Shown here: positions 1 to 8,599 of the stretch, piece by piece | How the letters are laid out: each line of letters starts with the position of its first letter | Numbering within the stretch: the first letter of the stretch is position 1 | Assembly: GCF_004151245.1 (NCBI RefSeq) | Contig: NZ_JUIW01000002.1 | Coordinates: 364,289-428,288 of the forward strand | Origin: Flavobacterium beibuense | Lineage (GTDB): Bacteria > Bacteroidota > Bacteroidia > Flavobacteriales > Flavobacteriaceae | Direction of reading: 5' to 3' | DNA: 64,000 nt | Translations under genes and position numbers: made by a program | The notes under the pieces: generated by a model | What the model was told of the DNA's origin: nothing | Database searches by the model: none | Seen by the model: only the letters and a program-made list of their open reading frames with translations

Positions 1-1
1 T

Positions 2-172
2 TCTGCAAAATTACAATGGGTTAAACTTAATTGTGCTTATATAGAAGGAAAACCTTTTAAAGAAATTCTTATTGACCTAATAAAAAAAGAATTCAAAACA
101 CTGGGATCAGATCCAAATCATTACTCTTATTCTTTAAATATGTACTTTTCACTTCTTGAAAAAGAAAGTTAA
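2..172 (+). CDS. C-terminal end of an unidentified protein (cut by window edge)
   Basis: An open frame runs from the window edge to a TAA at 170-172, giving 56 residues. The translation looks protein-like (it includes the stretches YIEGKPFKEI and DPNHYSYSLN) and ends in LLEKES. I do not recognise the family. The N-terminal part lies outside the window, so no function is assigned. It is followed by a 60-base gap holding the promoter of the next gene, so it is probably the end of a separate transcript. Confidence 0.5.
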   Translation, partial: SAKLQWVKLNCAYIEGKPFKEILIDLIKKEFKTLGSDPNHYSYSLNMYFSLLEKES

Positions 173-231
173 CCTTCTTTACTATTTATACTAATACCTA
201 AAGTGCTTAACTAACTTCTGCTAAAAAATAA

Positions 232-239
232 TACCTTTG
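232..239 (+). promoter_or_regulatory. -7 promoter element for the RsmB-like gene
   Basis: TACCTTTG matches the Bacteroidota -7 consensus TAnnTTTG and sits 18 bases before the ATG at 258. No clear -33 TTG lies at the usual distance. Its last three bases are the TTG that opens the longer reading frame at 237, which argues against that start. Confidence 0.6.
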
Positions 240-257
240 CAGCTTCAATTCACAAAA

Positions 258-1472
258 ATGAGATTACACAGAAATTTAGTGTTTACGGTTATCGACTCCC
301 TTAACTTTATATTTAATGAGGGAGAATATGCCGATAAGGTTGTGGCAAAGGCTTTAAAGAAAGACAAACGTTGGGGAAGCCACGACAGAAAATTTGTTGC
401 GGAAACAATATATGAAATAGTTCGCTGGAAACGCCTGTATGCAGAAATTGCAGAGGTTAAAGAACCTTATAACAGAGATAACCTTTGGAGGGTATTTGCT
501 GTTTGGGCTGTACTTCGCGGATATAACCTGCCAGACTGGAAATATTTTGAAGAAACTCCGGTACGCCGTATAAAAGGCCGTTTTGATGAGCTTTCTAAAG
601 TAAGAAAGTATCGTGAGTCTATTCCTGATTGGATGGATGAGCTTGGTGTTAAAGAGCTAGGTGAAAAAAAATGGGAAAAAGAACTTGCCGCACAAAATGA
701 GCAGGCAAAAGTTATACTTCGCGTTAATACCCTAAAAACTACAAAAGAACAGCTTCGTGCCATTTTAATGGACAGCAATATAGAAACCGAATTCCTTAAG
801 GAATATCCGGATGCACTTGTATTAACAGAGCGTGCTAATGTATTCCTTACACAGGCATTTAAAGATGGACTTTTTGAAGTTCAGGATGCGTCGTCTCAAC
901 TTGTGGCACGTTTTCTTGAAGTAGAACCAGGTATGAGAGTAGTTGATACCTGTGCAGGTGCAGGAGGTAAAACACTTCACATGGCTTCTATGATGGATAA
1001 CAAAGGACAGATTATTGCTATGGATATTTATGAAAGTAAATTAAAGCAATTAAAACTGCGTGCTAAAAGAAATAGTGTTTTCAATATTGATTACCGTGTA
1101 ATTGAAGGGACTAAAACTATTAAGAAACTTCATGAAAAGGCAGACAGGGTTCTTATTGATGCACCTTGTAGCGGACTTGGGGTTCTAAAACGTAATCCGG
1201 ACAGTAAATGGAAATTGGAGCCTGAGTTTATTGATAACATCAAGAAAACACAGAGAGAAGTACTGGAAAGTTATTCTAAAATAGTGAAGCCGGGAGGTAA
1301 AATGGTTTACGCAACCTGCTCGGTATTGCCTTCTGAAAACGAAGAACAGGTAAAACATTTCCTTACTACAGAAATAGGTCAACAATTCACTTTCATAAAA
1401 GAAAATAAAGTATTGGCTTCAGAATCCGGATTTGACGGATTCTATATGGCGCTTCTTGAAAGAAAAAAATAA
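258..1472 (+). CDS. RsmB/NOP-family RNA cytosine-5 methyltransferase
   Basis: This SAM-dependent methyltransferase probably makes 5-methylcytosine in 16S rRNA. The 404-residue product starts with a short region resembling the NusB-like N-terminus of RsmB. The Rossmann methyltransferase core follows: the SAM-binding motif TCAGAGGKT, the motif IV stretch DAPCSGLGVLKRNP and the motif VI stretch YATCSVLPSENEEQV. Both catalytic-type cysteines of this class (PC and TC) are present. The frame is open from a TTG at 237, but that TTG belongs to the -7 promoter box, so the ATG at 258 is preferred. A strong terminator follows immediately. The exact target base cannot be told from the sequence. Confidence 0.88.
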   Translation: MRLHRNLVFTVIDSLNFIFNEGEYADKVVAKALKKDKRWGSHDRKFVAETIYEIVRWKRLYAEIAEVKEPYNRDNLWRVFAVWAVLRGYNLPDWKYFEETPVRRIKGRFDELSKVRKYRESIPDWMDELGVKELGEKKWEKELAAQNEQAKVILRVNTLKTTKEQLRAILMDSNIETEFLKEYPDALVLTERANVFLTQAFKDGLFEVQDASSQLVARFLEVEPGMRVVDTCAGAGGKTLHMASMMDNKGQIIAMDIYESKLKQLKLRAKRNSVFNIDYRVIEGTKTIKKLHEKADRVLIDAPCSGLGVLKRNPDSKWKLEPEFIDNIKKTQREVLESYSKIVKPGGKMVYATCSVLPSENEEQVKHFLTTEIGQQFTFIKENKVLASESGFDGFYMALLERKK

Positions 1473-1478
1473 TTTAAG

Positions 1479-1500
1479 CCTCCCAATCGGGAGGTTTTTT
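1479..1500 (+). terminator. Rho-independent terminator after the methyltransferase
   Basis: Perfect stem CCTCCC/GGGAGG with loop AATC, followed directly by six T. It starts seven bases after the stop codon. Confidence 0.92.
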
Positions 1501-1507
1501 ATTTGTG

Positions 1508-1515
1508 TAACTTTG
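1508..1515 (+). promoter_or_regulatory. -7 promoter element for the Crp-type regulator
   Basis: TAACTTTG matches TAnnTTTG exactly and ends 22 bases before the ATG at 1538, immediately after the upstream terminator. No -33 TTG is seen at the expected distance. Confidence 0.6.
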
Positions 1516-1537
1516 AGTTATCCAAATAATTACTGCT

Positions 1538-2119
1538 ATGCTAAAAACAGAAAAGAAAGTCAGTTTTTTTGACAGCGTCTCCCCTTTTGTAAAAGTAAGT
1601 CCGCAAAGTAAATCGGCACTTCTTTCTGTAATGGTAAAAGAACATTTTCCTAAAGGGCATGTCTTAGTACCTTTGGGTAATATCTGCAGGCATGTATATT
1701 ATATAGAAAAAGGATTATCCCGTACATTTTACATAAAAGACGGCAAAGAAATAACTGAGAATTTTTGCATAGAAAACACCTTTACCTGTTCTATGCCGGC
1801 ATCCATAACCAATATACCAGACAACAGACAGATTGAGCTTTTAGAAGCTTCCATTATTTGGTCTATGTCATATACTGAATTAGAAAAACTATATGACGAT
1901 TACCATGATATAGAAAGACTGGGGCGTTTTGTAGTTACTAACGAGCTTGTAGGCATGCATCAACGATTAAGTGATCTTCAGTTCCGTTCTGCAGAAGAAC
2001 GTTATAACAACCTTGTTCAAAATAATCCTACCCTGTTACAAAGGGTTTCCCTGGGACTCATTTCTTCCTATCTGGGTATAACTCAGGAAACATTAAGCCG
2101 CATACGCTCCAAAAACTGA
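1538..2119 (+). CDS. Crp/Fnr-family transcriptional regulator
   Basis: A 193-residue regulator with an N-terminal cyclic-nucleotide-binding-like beta barrel (roughly residues 25-120, with a YYIEKGLSRTFY strand). A C-terminal helix-turn-helix lies near residues 165-193 and ends in LGITQETLSRIRSK. The DNA-recognition helix is intact, and the length is typical of the short Bacteroidota members. These proteins usually do not bind cAMP, and no ligand can be predicted here. The neighbouring thioesterase lies 71 bases downstream in the same direction and could be co-regulated. Confidence 0.88.
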   Translation: MLKTEKKVSFFDSVSPFVKVSPQSKSALLSVMVKEHFPKGHVLVPLGNICRHVYYIEKGLSRTFYIKDGKEITENFCIENTFTCSMPASITNIPDNRQIELLEASIIWSMSYTELEKLYDDYHDIERLGRFVVTNELVGMHQRLSDLQFRSAEERYNNLVQNNPTLLQRVSLGLISSYLGITQETLSRIRSKN

Positions 2120-2190
2120 TTTTTTGATAAATGTCAAAGGAAAAGCCTTTGTACTGTTCCAACTTTGTTTTCATCAAAAAAGAAACAATT

Positions 2191-2661
2191 ATGGAACTAA
2201 AAACATTTTACAAAATCAGGTTTAACGACTGCGATTCTTTTAAACACCTTAATAATTCAGGCTATATAGATTATATGCTTAATGCCCGTGAAGATCATTT
2301 AAAAGAATTTCACGATATAAGCATGACTTACCTTTACAGTAAAGGATCTGGATGGATGGTAAACAAACATGAAATAATTTACCTTAATCCTGCCAACTAT
2401 GGCGAGCAGGTATGTATTAAATCAAACCTGATGAAGTATGGCAATGACTCATTAATGGTAGAAATGACAATGTGGGATGAAAACGAAACTCATATCAAAG
2501 CCATTTTATGGACAAAATTCATACATATAAACCTGCTTACAGGTAAAAGGGATAATCATCCTGAATGGTTTGAAAAACTTGCCATACCACTGGAAAACAG
2601 TGGAATATTAGAGAGCTCATTATCAGAAAGGCTTAAAGTTTTAATGGCTCAAAAAGTATAA
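2191..2661 (+). CDS. Acyl-CoA thioesterase-like hotdog protein (4HBT family)
   Basis: A 156-residue single hotdog-fold protein. The N-terminal motif RFNDCDSFKHLNN is the family's catalytic-loop signature (Asp followed by HxNN on the central helix). Members hydrolyse acyl-CoA or acyl-ACP thioesters in the cytoplasm. The frame is open from an ATG at 2131, but a near-consensus -7 box (CAACTTTG at 2160-2167) lies inside that extension. Family similarity also begins right at MELKTFYKIRF, so 2191 is the likely start. The substrate is unknown. It lies between a Crp-type and an AraC-type regulator. Confidence 0.8.
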   Translation: MELKTFYKIRFNDCDSFKHLNNSGYIDYMLNAREDHLKEFHDISMTYLYSKGSGWMVNKHEIIYLNPANYGEQVCIKSNLMKYGNDSLMVEMTMWDENETHIKAILWTKFIHINLLTGKRDNHPEWFEKLAIPLENSGILESSLSERLKVLMAQKV

Positions 2662-2665
2662 TTTG

Positions 2666-2673
2666 TAAATTTG
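2666..2673 (+). promoter_or_regulatory. -7 promoter element for the AraC-type regulator
   Basis: TAAATTTG, an exact TAnnTTTG match, ends 17 bases before the ATG at 2691. No convincing -33 TTG. Confidence 0.5.
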
Positions 2674-2690
2674 AATAAAGTTTACAGGAA

Positions 2691-3464
2691 ATGAAAATCA
2701 ACAACTTTTCTCCTTCTCCTTCATTAAAACCTTATATAAAAGGTTACATGGTTATTGAAAGTAAGGAAGGGATGAATACTACAACACTTCCTGACACTTC
2801 AATTGTAATAGCTTTCAGGTTAAGGGGGAAAGTTAGTTTTACTCATAACAATACAGTCAATACTATAACATCAAGCTCGATTAGCGGATTACGCAAAGGC
2901 GTACGCCAATTTAATTACTCCGCTGATACTGCTACCCTGTTGGTAAAATTTAAGGAAGGCGGAGCCTCTGCCCTTTTTAAAGATCCCATGCACGAGCTAT
3001 TTTCACACACAGTGTCTTTAGATAATCTTGTTAGAAATTCCGTATTAAGAGAAATTGAAGAAAGAATAGCCGAAGCTGACGATTATTATCAGGCTGTATT
3101 GATACTTGATGGCTTTCTTATGACCCTAGTTAAGAATAATGAGAAGGACAGCTTAATACACGAGGCCATAAAAAGAATACAATTTACCAAAGGAAATATA
3201 AGGATAAACGAACTTGCCGGGTCTTTACCTATAAGCAGGGATCCTTTTGAGAAACGTTTCCGTAAAATAACAGGCACTTCACCAAAACAGTTCGCATCCA
3301 TTATTCGTTTAAGGGATGTGATTGATAATCATAAAGAAAGTACCAATCTAACTACCATAGCTTTTGATGCCGGATATTACGATCAGTCACATTTTATAAA
3401 AGACTTCAGGCTATTTACAGGAAAAGCGCCTAAGGACTTCTTTACTTCCGGTCAATGGTGGTAA
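2691..3464 (+). CDS. AraC-family transcriptional regulator
   Basis: A 257-residue regulator. Residues 1 to about 150 form a ligand-sensing-type N-terminal domain that begins with the PYIKGYMVIES-like strand common in Bacteroidota AraC proteins. The C-terminal AraC DNA-binding domain has two helix-turn-helix units, around NELAGSLPISRDPFEKRFRK and TTIAFDAGYYDQSHFIKDF, and ends with the conserved FTGKAPKDF motif. The target genes are unknown. The exported gene that follows 67 bases later has its own promoter and is a candidate target. Confidence 0.88.
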   Translation: MKINNFSPSPSLKPYIKGYMVIESKEGMNTTTLPDTSIVIAFRLRGKVSFTHNNTVNTITSSSISGLRKGVRQFNYSADTATLLVKFKEGGASALFKDPMHELFSHTVSLDNLVRNSVLREIEERIAEADDYYQAVLILDGFLMTLVKNNEKDSLIHEAIKRIQFTKGNIRINELAGSLPISRDPFEKRFRKITGTSPKQFASIIRLRDVIDNHKESTNLTTIAFDAGYYDQSHFIKDFRLFTGKAPKDFFTSGQWW

Positions 3465-3503
3465 TTCAATGATTTTTTACAATTACAGGGTTTTTATAGC
3501 AGC

Positions 3504-3511
3504 TAGCTTTG
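3504..3511 (+). promoter_or_regulatory. -7 promoter element for the exported two-domain protein
   Basis: TAGCTTTG matches TAnnTTTG and ends 20 bases before the ATG at 3532. A -33 TTG is not evident. Confidence 0.55.
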
Positions 3512-3531
3512 TATAAGCTAAATAAACTGAT

Positions 3532-4269
3532 ATGAAAACAAAATTTTTAATGCTGTTATGTCTCTTAGGCATCCAACAGCTAACTGCACAAAATAATAAA
3601 CCTGTAAACCAAAAAAACATGAACGAATACACGCTGTTTTTCCACTACCCCGTCATCAATTATTCTGATAAGCAAAACGAACAACTTAAGCAACAATGGC
3701 AGGCCTTGCTTAAAAACTGGAAAGAGAGAGGTATCTATATCTCTGCAAATGTGTATCAGCCTAATGCTATAATTGTTGAGCAAAACAACAATAAGGAAAC
3801 CGACTTCTCTTCCGAAGGTAATTTTGTGGGAGCCATCGTAAAAATCAAGGCTGCCAATAAAGATGAAGCTATAACCTTCACAAAAGAAACACCTGTTTTT
3901 TCTGTTAACGGCAGTGTAGAAATAAGAGAAGAAAGACCTAGACCTAACAAAACAGTTCCAGTACTATTTATAGATACTTTTACTGTTCCTGACAAAGCAA
4001 AAACAGATTTTTTGGAACGTGTAAAAATAAACAGGGATTTACTAAAAACCTTACCCGGATTTATTGAAGATCATGCTTATGAAAAAACTGCAGGTAATAG
4101 TAGTTTTAATTATGTTACCATAGCGGTTTGGGAAAATGAAGAGGCTATTGAAAATGCAAAACAGCAAGTAATGGCTTCTTACAAAAAATCAGGATTTAAT
4201 ATGCCCGAATTCTTAAAGAAGAACAAGATAATACTTCATCGGGCTGCATATAAAGAAATAGAAAACTAA
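3532..4269 (+). CDS. Exported protein with YCII-like and ABM-like dimeric alpha-beta barrel domains
   Basis: 245 residues with a signal peptide (hydrophobic residues 5-19, cleavage near TAQ-NN). Residues 30-125 look like a YCII-related domain (EYTLFFHYP start, a run of alternating strands, VGAIVKIKAANKDEA). Residues 140-240 resemble an antibiotic-biosynthesis-monooxygenase (ABM) domain (VLFIDTFTVPDKAKTDFLERV, then LPGFIEDHAYEK and YVTIAVWENEEAIENA). Both are ferredoxin-like folds found in small oxidases or stress enzymes, and here they are joined and exported. The catalytic role is unknown. The family assignment rests on motif resemblance only. Confidence 0.65.
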   Translation: MKTKFLMLLCLLGIQQLTAQNNKPVNQKNMNEYTLFFHYPVINYSDKQNEQLKQQWQALLKNWKERGIYISANVYQPNAIIVEQNNNKETDFSSEGNFVGAIVKIKAANKDEAITFTKETPVFSVNGSVEIREERPRPNKTVPVLFIDTFTVPDKAKTDFLERVKINRDLLKTLPGFIEDHAYEKTAGNSSFNYVTIAVWENEEAIENAKQQVMASYKKSGFNMPEFLKKNKIILHRAAYKEIEN

Positions 4270-4300
4270 TTTTACGTATGTTTGTTTCAAACCTTACCCT

Positions 4301-5551
4301 ATGAAGCAAACATTTTTCTTCTTGTTTTTATTTCTTACCAGCCAACTCTTAACCGCTCAGACTAATAATATCTCCGTTATTTCTGTTGAAAAAGCAAACA
4401 TAGTTTACAGAGGTATAAGTAATCCTATCAAAATTGCTGTGCCGGAAGCCAAATCATACAATGTTACCAGCAGTGGTAAACTGACCAAAAAAGATTCATT
4501 AGGTAATTACTATTTAAACGTTAATGGCATACAGGGCAAAACAGTAAAAATAAATATCGAAACTACTCTTGCCAATGATAGTATTATAAAAGAATACAAA
4601 GAGTTTGAAGTAAGAGATATTCCTCGTCCCAGAGCAAATATAATTAGCAGTTATAATGGAGGTGCCTGTGAGATGACTTTATCCCAATTAAAAGAACTCA
4701 AACTTAATGTAGTTATTGATAATATGGCTTTTAATTTCGATCAGAATTACAGTAAAGTAATGTCTTTTATTATCAAGGCTGAAGGATATGAAAATATATG
4801 GATTGAAGGTGATTCAATAACCCCTAAAGCTTATTCAGTTCTTAAAAATCTTAAAGCTGGAACTGAATTATATATTTATGATGTACATCAATATAATCCT
4901 CATAATTATTGTCTTCGCTCTCTCGGTCCTATTATAATAAAAATAGTTGAAGAAGTAAACTATGACATACCAGTACCCGAAGTAACAACTCAATACAACA
5001 GTAATATTGTTTACAGAGGTATTAAAGACACTTTAAAAATATCAGTGCCCAACGCAAAATCGTTTAAGGTAAAAGGAAAAGGACTCAAAGTACTACCTGA
5101 CAGTATTTATGTAATGGATGTAGGTAAAATAAAAAAAGACAAAACCTATCTGGAATTTGAAATAGTAAATCAAAACGATTCTGTAATCTATACTAAAGAA
5201 CTCCTCTATGTAAAAAATAGAGATACTTCACCTAAAAAAATTACAGTAAACGGAAAAGGTTGCAGTAACTGCATTCAGAAAATGACATTACAGGAACTAA
5301 AAGATGCTGTTATTGATATAACGGAAGATGATGAGCAAAGTTCTTTAACTCAATATGTGGTTTTAGGTTTTAATATACAATTGCCTGATGGTAGTAATAT
5401 AGATGTAAATAACAATATAATTACAGATACTGTTTTTGAGCAACTCTCTACCCTACAGCAAAACTCAATTATTGAGATAGACGTGTTTTATTCTTTGTTT
5501 AGTTATTCTCTCAAACTTACACCATTAAAGGTGATGATTGTATCAGAATAA
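4301..5551 (+). CDS. Exported protein with two tandem GldM C-terminal-like units
   Basis: 416 residues with a signal peptide (residues 1-19, LLTAQ). The mature part is an internal duplication. Unit A (about 23-226) starts with NIVYRGISNPIKIAVPEAKS and unit B (about 230-416) with NIVYRGIKDTLKISVPNAKS. Each continues to an MTLxxLK segment and finishes with a short strand (LGPIIIKIVEE / LTPLKVMIVSE). The VYRGxxNPI opening and the later LK-(N)LKAGTELYIYD and LGPIIIKI segments resemble the last two periplasmic domains of GldM/PorM, the T9SS and gliding motor shaft. The N-terminal transmembrane helix of GldM is absent. No gld genes are nearby. It may be a periplasmic binding partner or a motor-derived accessory protein, but the function is unknown. 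Confidence 0.65.
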   Translation: MKQTFFFLFLFLTSQLLTAQTNNISVISVEKANIVYRGISNPIKIAVPEAKSYNVTSSGKLTKKDSLGNYYLNVNGIQGKTVKINIETTLANDSIIKEYKEFEVRDIPRPRANIISSYNGGACEMTLSQLKELKLNVVIDNMAFNFDQNYSKVMSFIIKAEGYENIWIEGDSITPKAYSVLKNLKAGTELYIYDVHQYNPHNYCLRSLGPIIIKIVEEVNYDIPVPEVTTQYNSNIVYRGIKDTLKISVPNAKSFKVKGKGLKVLPDSIYVMDVGKIKKDKTYLEFEIVNQNDSVIYTKELLYVKNRDTSPKKITVNGKGCSNCIQKMTLQELKDAVIDITEDDEQSSLTQYVVLGFNIQLPDGSNIDVNNNIITDTVFEQLSTLQQNSIIEIDVFYSLFSYSLKLTPLKVMIVSE

Positions 5552-5680
5552 TTGTTACTCAACCAACAAAAAATTTAAAAACTAACAATTTAAATATTGT
5601 TTGTTATAAGCATTTTACCATATCAACAATTTTTCATCTATATCGTTTTAGTATCATCAATTTAATTACCTTTGGGCGCT

Positions 5681-5709
5681 TTGATTAAGCAGCAATAATT
5701 ATATTTTTG
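5681..5709 (+). promoter_or_regulatory. Promoter of sdaA (-33 TTG and -7 box)
   Basis: TTG at 5681-5683, 18 bases, then TATTTTTG at 5702-5709. Both elements and the spacing fit the Flavobacterium consensus TTG-N17-23-TAnnTTTG. The ATG lies only 8 bases after the -7 box, so the predicted transcript is nearly leaderless. A second -7-like box (TACCTTTG, 5667-5674) lies upstream without a -33 partner. Confidence 0.6.
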
Positions 5710-5716
5710 TATTACT

Positions 5717-7141
5717 ATGAATGAATGTATTTCAGTTTTCGATATGCTTAAAATCGGCGTTGGCCCATCAAGTTCGCACACTTTGGGACCATGGCGTGCT
5801 GCCGAACGTTTCCTTCAGGAGCTTCGTGATCAGGGCATTTTTGAAAAAATAGACCGCGTTAAGGTAGACCTGTACGGTTCACTTTCCCTTACAGGAAAAG
5901 GCCATGCTACAGATCTTGCCGTAATGCTTGGTTTAAGCGGTGCCGACCCTGAATATGTTCCCATAGAAAGTATTCAAACAACTATAGATGATATTAACCT
6001 GCAAAAACAACTGTTTTTAGGCAGCCTTAAGGTTATACCGTTTAACCCTGAAACTGATATTATTTTCAATAGGGACTTTCTTCCTTTTCATGCTAACGGA
6101 ATTACTTTTACAGCTTATTATGACAAGGTTGAGTATATCTCTACATTTTATTCTATAGGAGGCGGTTTTGTTGTTAAAGAAGAAAGAACCAATGCTCTGG
6201 AAAATGCCATTATTAAATGTGCATTCCCTTTCCCTACAGATAAGGCTGATGACTTGTTGAAATTTACACAGCAGGAAAACAAAATGATATCTGAGATTGT
6301 GTATGAAAATGAAAAATCCATACGCACTGAAGAAGAAATTCATAACGAGTTAATGCGTATATGGAATACCATGTTGGAATGTATGTATATTGGTTGCCAT
6401 AGCGAAGGTGTATTACCAGGCGGACTTAATGTTCGTCGCAGGGCTTTTGATATGCACCGTAACCTGATTGGCGAGCTCCCGTACAACAGCCCTCAGGAAT
6501 GGCTTCAGGTAATTAGAAAAACTGAGGTTAAATTCCGTCAGATATTAAAATGGGTAAGCTGTTTTGCACTTGCCGTAAACGAGGTAAATGCAGCACTGGG
6601 CCGTGTGGTTACTGCCCCTACTAATGGTAGTGCAGGTGTAATACCGGCTGTACTTATGTACTATATGGTAATTGAAAACCACGATGCTAACGAAGAACAC
6701 ATAAAACAGTTCCTTATGGTTGCAGGAGAAGTAGGCAGTATCTTTAAAAAAGGTGCTACTATCTCTGCTGCTATGGGAGGATGCCAGGCAGAAATAGGTG
6801 TATCATCTGCTATGGCTGCAGCTGCACTTTGTGAAGTTATGGGCGGTTCTCCCGAACAGTGCCTTATTGCTGCCGAAATTGCAATGGAACATCATTTAGG
6901 AATGACATGCGACCCTATTGGCGGACTTGTTCAGGTTCCTTGTATAGAGCGTAATACCATGGGTGCAATTAAAGCTATTAATGCTGCCGAGCTGGCACTT
7001 GAAACAGATCCTAAAAATGCTAAAGTACCATTAGACAAAGTGGTAAACACTATGTGGCAAACGGCAAAGGATATGAACAACAAATACAAAGAGACATCAG
7101 AAGGCGGACTAGCCGTTACAGTAAATATTGCCGATTGCTAA
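5717..7141 (+). CDS. sdaA: L-serine ammonia-lyase, single-chain iron-sulfur type
   Basis: Converts L-serine to pyruvate and ammonia in the cytoplasm. The 474-residue length matches the single-chain enzymes in which the beta domain (N-terminal) and alpha domain (C-terminal) are fused. The N-terminal signature GPSSSHT is at residues 16-22. The alpha domain has the NGSAGVIPA motif and the cysteines expected to bind the [4Fe-4S] cluster (in GGCQAE, TCDPIGG and VPCIERN). It appears intact. It is transcribed from its own promoter and ends in a hairpin shared with the convergent gene. Confidence 0.95.
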   Translation: MNECISVFDMLKIGVGPSSSHTLGPWRAAERFLQELRDQGIFEKIDRVKVDLYGSLSLTGKGHATDLAVMLGLSGADPEYVPIESIQTTIDDINLQKQLFLGSLKVIPFNPETDIIFNRDFLPFHANGITFTAYYDKVEYISTFYSIGGGFVVKEERTNALENAIIKCAFPFPTDKADDLLKFTQQENKMISEIVYENEKSIRTEEEIHNELMRIWNTMLECMYIGCHSEGVLPGGLNVRRRAFDMHRNLIGELPYNSPQEWLQVIRKTEVKFRQILKWVSCFALAVNEVNAALGRVVTAPTNGSAGVIPAVLMYYMVIENHDANEEHIKQFLMVAGEVGSIFKKGATISAAMGGCQAEIGVSSAMAAAALCEVMGGSPEQCLIAAEIAMEHHLGMTCDPIGGLVQVPCIERNTMGAIKAINAAELALETDPKNAKVPLDKVVNTMWQTAKDMNNKYKETSEGGLAVTVNIADC

Positions 7142-7148
7142 TAAAAAG

Positions 7149-7173
7149 GCCTGCTGATAAAGCAGGCTTTTTT
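7149..7173. terminator. Bidirectional terminator between sdaA and the NTF2-like gene
   Basis: Stem GCCTGCT/AGCAGGC around a GATAA loop, with a T run on the plus-strand side and an A run upstream that serves the minus strand. It lies between convergent stop codons and overlaps the minus-strand stop. Confidence 0.9.
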
Positions 7174-7609
7174 ATGCTCTTTTTCGGGTATCTATAATGT
7201 ATATTATTTTCCAGACTCCATTGTCATTAAAAAGCTGAAAGGAGTTTACTCCCTTATGGCTTAGCTTGCCATCAACATAAAACTCATAAGGTGTCCATAC
7301 ATGTGCCATTGCACCGTCATACTGAATTTTATATTCCAATAGTTTTTCTTCAAGTTTTATCGCATTAGGGACCGCAGCAATAGCAGCAAAAAACTTAGCT
7401 GCCTCATCAGTTGTAAGCGACACCTCCCCTTTCTCGTTCTGGCTTACCGACTGCAGCTTAAGCCCTTCATCACATACCGATTGTATTTTAGTAACATCTT
7501 TAGAATTAAGTCCTTCAAAAAATACATCTATTGCTTTTTTAATTTCTTTATCCTGTGCAAACAGTCCTGTGGTACATACTACAAAAACCAACAAAAATAT
7601 TTTTCTCAT
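7172..7609 (-). CDS. Exported NTF2/SnoaL-like protein
   Basis: 145 residues with a clear signal peptide (MRKIFLLVFVVCTTGLFAQ). The mature region follows the NTF2-like alpha/beta cone pattern: an opening helix (IKKAIDVFFEGLNSKDVTKI), then curved strands (AHVWTPYEFYVDGKLSHKGVNSFQLF and GVWKIIYIIDTRK). This resembles the DUF4440/SnoaL group of small periplasmic or secreted proteins in Bacteroidota. No catalytic residues can be assigned. It stands alone, convergent to sdaA. Confidence 0.75.
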   Translation of the reverse strand: MRKIFLLVFVVCTTGLFAQDKEIKKAIDVFFEGLNSKDVTKIQSVCDEGLKLQSVSQNEKGEVSLTTDEAAKFFAAIAAVPNAIKLEEKLLEYKIQYDGAMAHVWTPYEFYVDGKLSHKGVNSFQLFNDNGVWKIIYIIDTRKRA

Positions 7610-7735
7610 AATCTGTAACTTTTACATAATAGTAAATGTAGTGCTTTATTGTTATAATACAAGTCAATAAAAGCTACTTATTATACCTATTCTTAGTGCA
7701 ATTTAGTACATTTACGGTCTTAAAATTTTCAGGTT

Positions 7736-8554
7736 ATGTCTACAGCTAAAAAAGATTATAAAAGAATTACTACAAGATCATTAATAGAAATGAAAGCTAA
7801 CGGAGAAAAAATCTCTATGCTTACTGCCTACGATTATACTATGGCAGGCATTACAGATGGTGCCGGAATAGATGTAATACTTGTAGGAGATTCTGCTTCA
7901 AATGTAATGGCAGGTCATGAAACTACATTGCCTATTACACTTGATCAGATGATATATCATGCGTCTTCTGTAGTAAGAGCTGTAAAAAGAGCTCTTGTAG
8001 TGGTTGATTTACCTTTTGGTAGCTATCAGTCAGATCCTAAAGAAGCCCTTAGGTCATCTATCAGGATTATGAAAGAAAGTGGAGCTCATGCCGTTAAACT
8101 TGAAGGTGGGAGTGAAATAAAAGATTCTATTAAAAAGATATTACACGCAGGTATCCCTGTAATGGGGCACTTAGGGCTTACCCCTCAGTCTATTTATAAA
8201 TTTGGTACTTATACTGTTCGCGCCAAAGAAGAAGAAGAAGCCGAAAAACTGATACAAGACGCCAAAATGCTTGAAAAGCTGGGTTGTTTTGCTGTTGTGT
8301 TGGAAAAAATACCCGCTAAACTTGCCAAAGTCGTTGCCGAAAGTATTTCTATACCTGTAATAGGTATTGGTGCCGGTGGCCAGGTCGACGGGCAGGTACT
8401 TGTTATACACGACATGTTAGGTATGAACAACGAATTCAGTCCACGATTTTTAAGACGATACCTTGACCTTTATACAGAAATGACTAAAGCTATATCACAA
8501 TATGTAAGTGATGTAAAAGCTAAGGAATTCCCTAACGAAAACGAGCAATATTAA
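7736..8554 (+). CDS. panB: 3-methyl-2-oxobutanoate hydroxymethyltransferase
   Basis: First committed enzyme of pantothenate synthesis: it transfers a hydroxymethyl group from methylene-tetrahydrofolate to alpha-ketoisovalerate to give ketopantoate. The 272 residues carry the family signatures [10 protein letters not shown] near the N-terminus, [14 protein letters not shown] (substrate and metal binding), HLGLTPQS and the C-terminal [18 protein letters not shown]. The likely catalytic Glu is in VVLEKIP. The length is typical. The pseudouridine synthase gene follows after 45 bases and is probably in the same transcript. Confidence 0.95.
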   Translation: MSTAKKDYKRITTRSLIEMKANGEKISMLTAYDYTMAGITDGAGIDVILVGDSASNVMAGHETTLPITLDQMIYHASSVVRAVKRALVVVDLPFGSYQSDPKEALRSSIRIMKESGAHAVKLEGGSEIKDSIKKILHAGIPVMGHLGLTPQSIYKFGTYTVRAKEEEEAEKLIQDAKMLEKLGCFAVVLEKIPAKLAKVVAESISIPVIGIGAGGQVDGQVLVIHDMLGMNNEFSPRFLRRYLDLYTEMTKAISQYVSDVKAKEFPNENEQY

Positions 8555-8599
8555 TATCTAGATTTTTAGATCTATTGGATTATTTGATTATTTGCCTAA

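Noticed and set aside
2131..2190. ATG at 2131 as start of the thioesterase
   Set aside because: The 20 extra residues are not like the family, and a near-consensus -7 box lies inside them.
5580..5660. Short inverted AT repeat (AACAATTTAAATATTGTT) before sdaA
   Set aside because: Imperfect palindrome in AT-rich DNA with no clear relation to a promoter box; likely chance.
8555..8599. Short hairpin (ATCTA...TAGAT) and direct repeat ATTATTTG between panB and the pseudouridine synthase gene
   Set aside because: Very short stem and no T run; expected by chance in AT-rich spacers.
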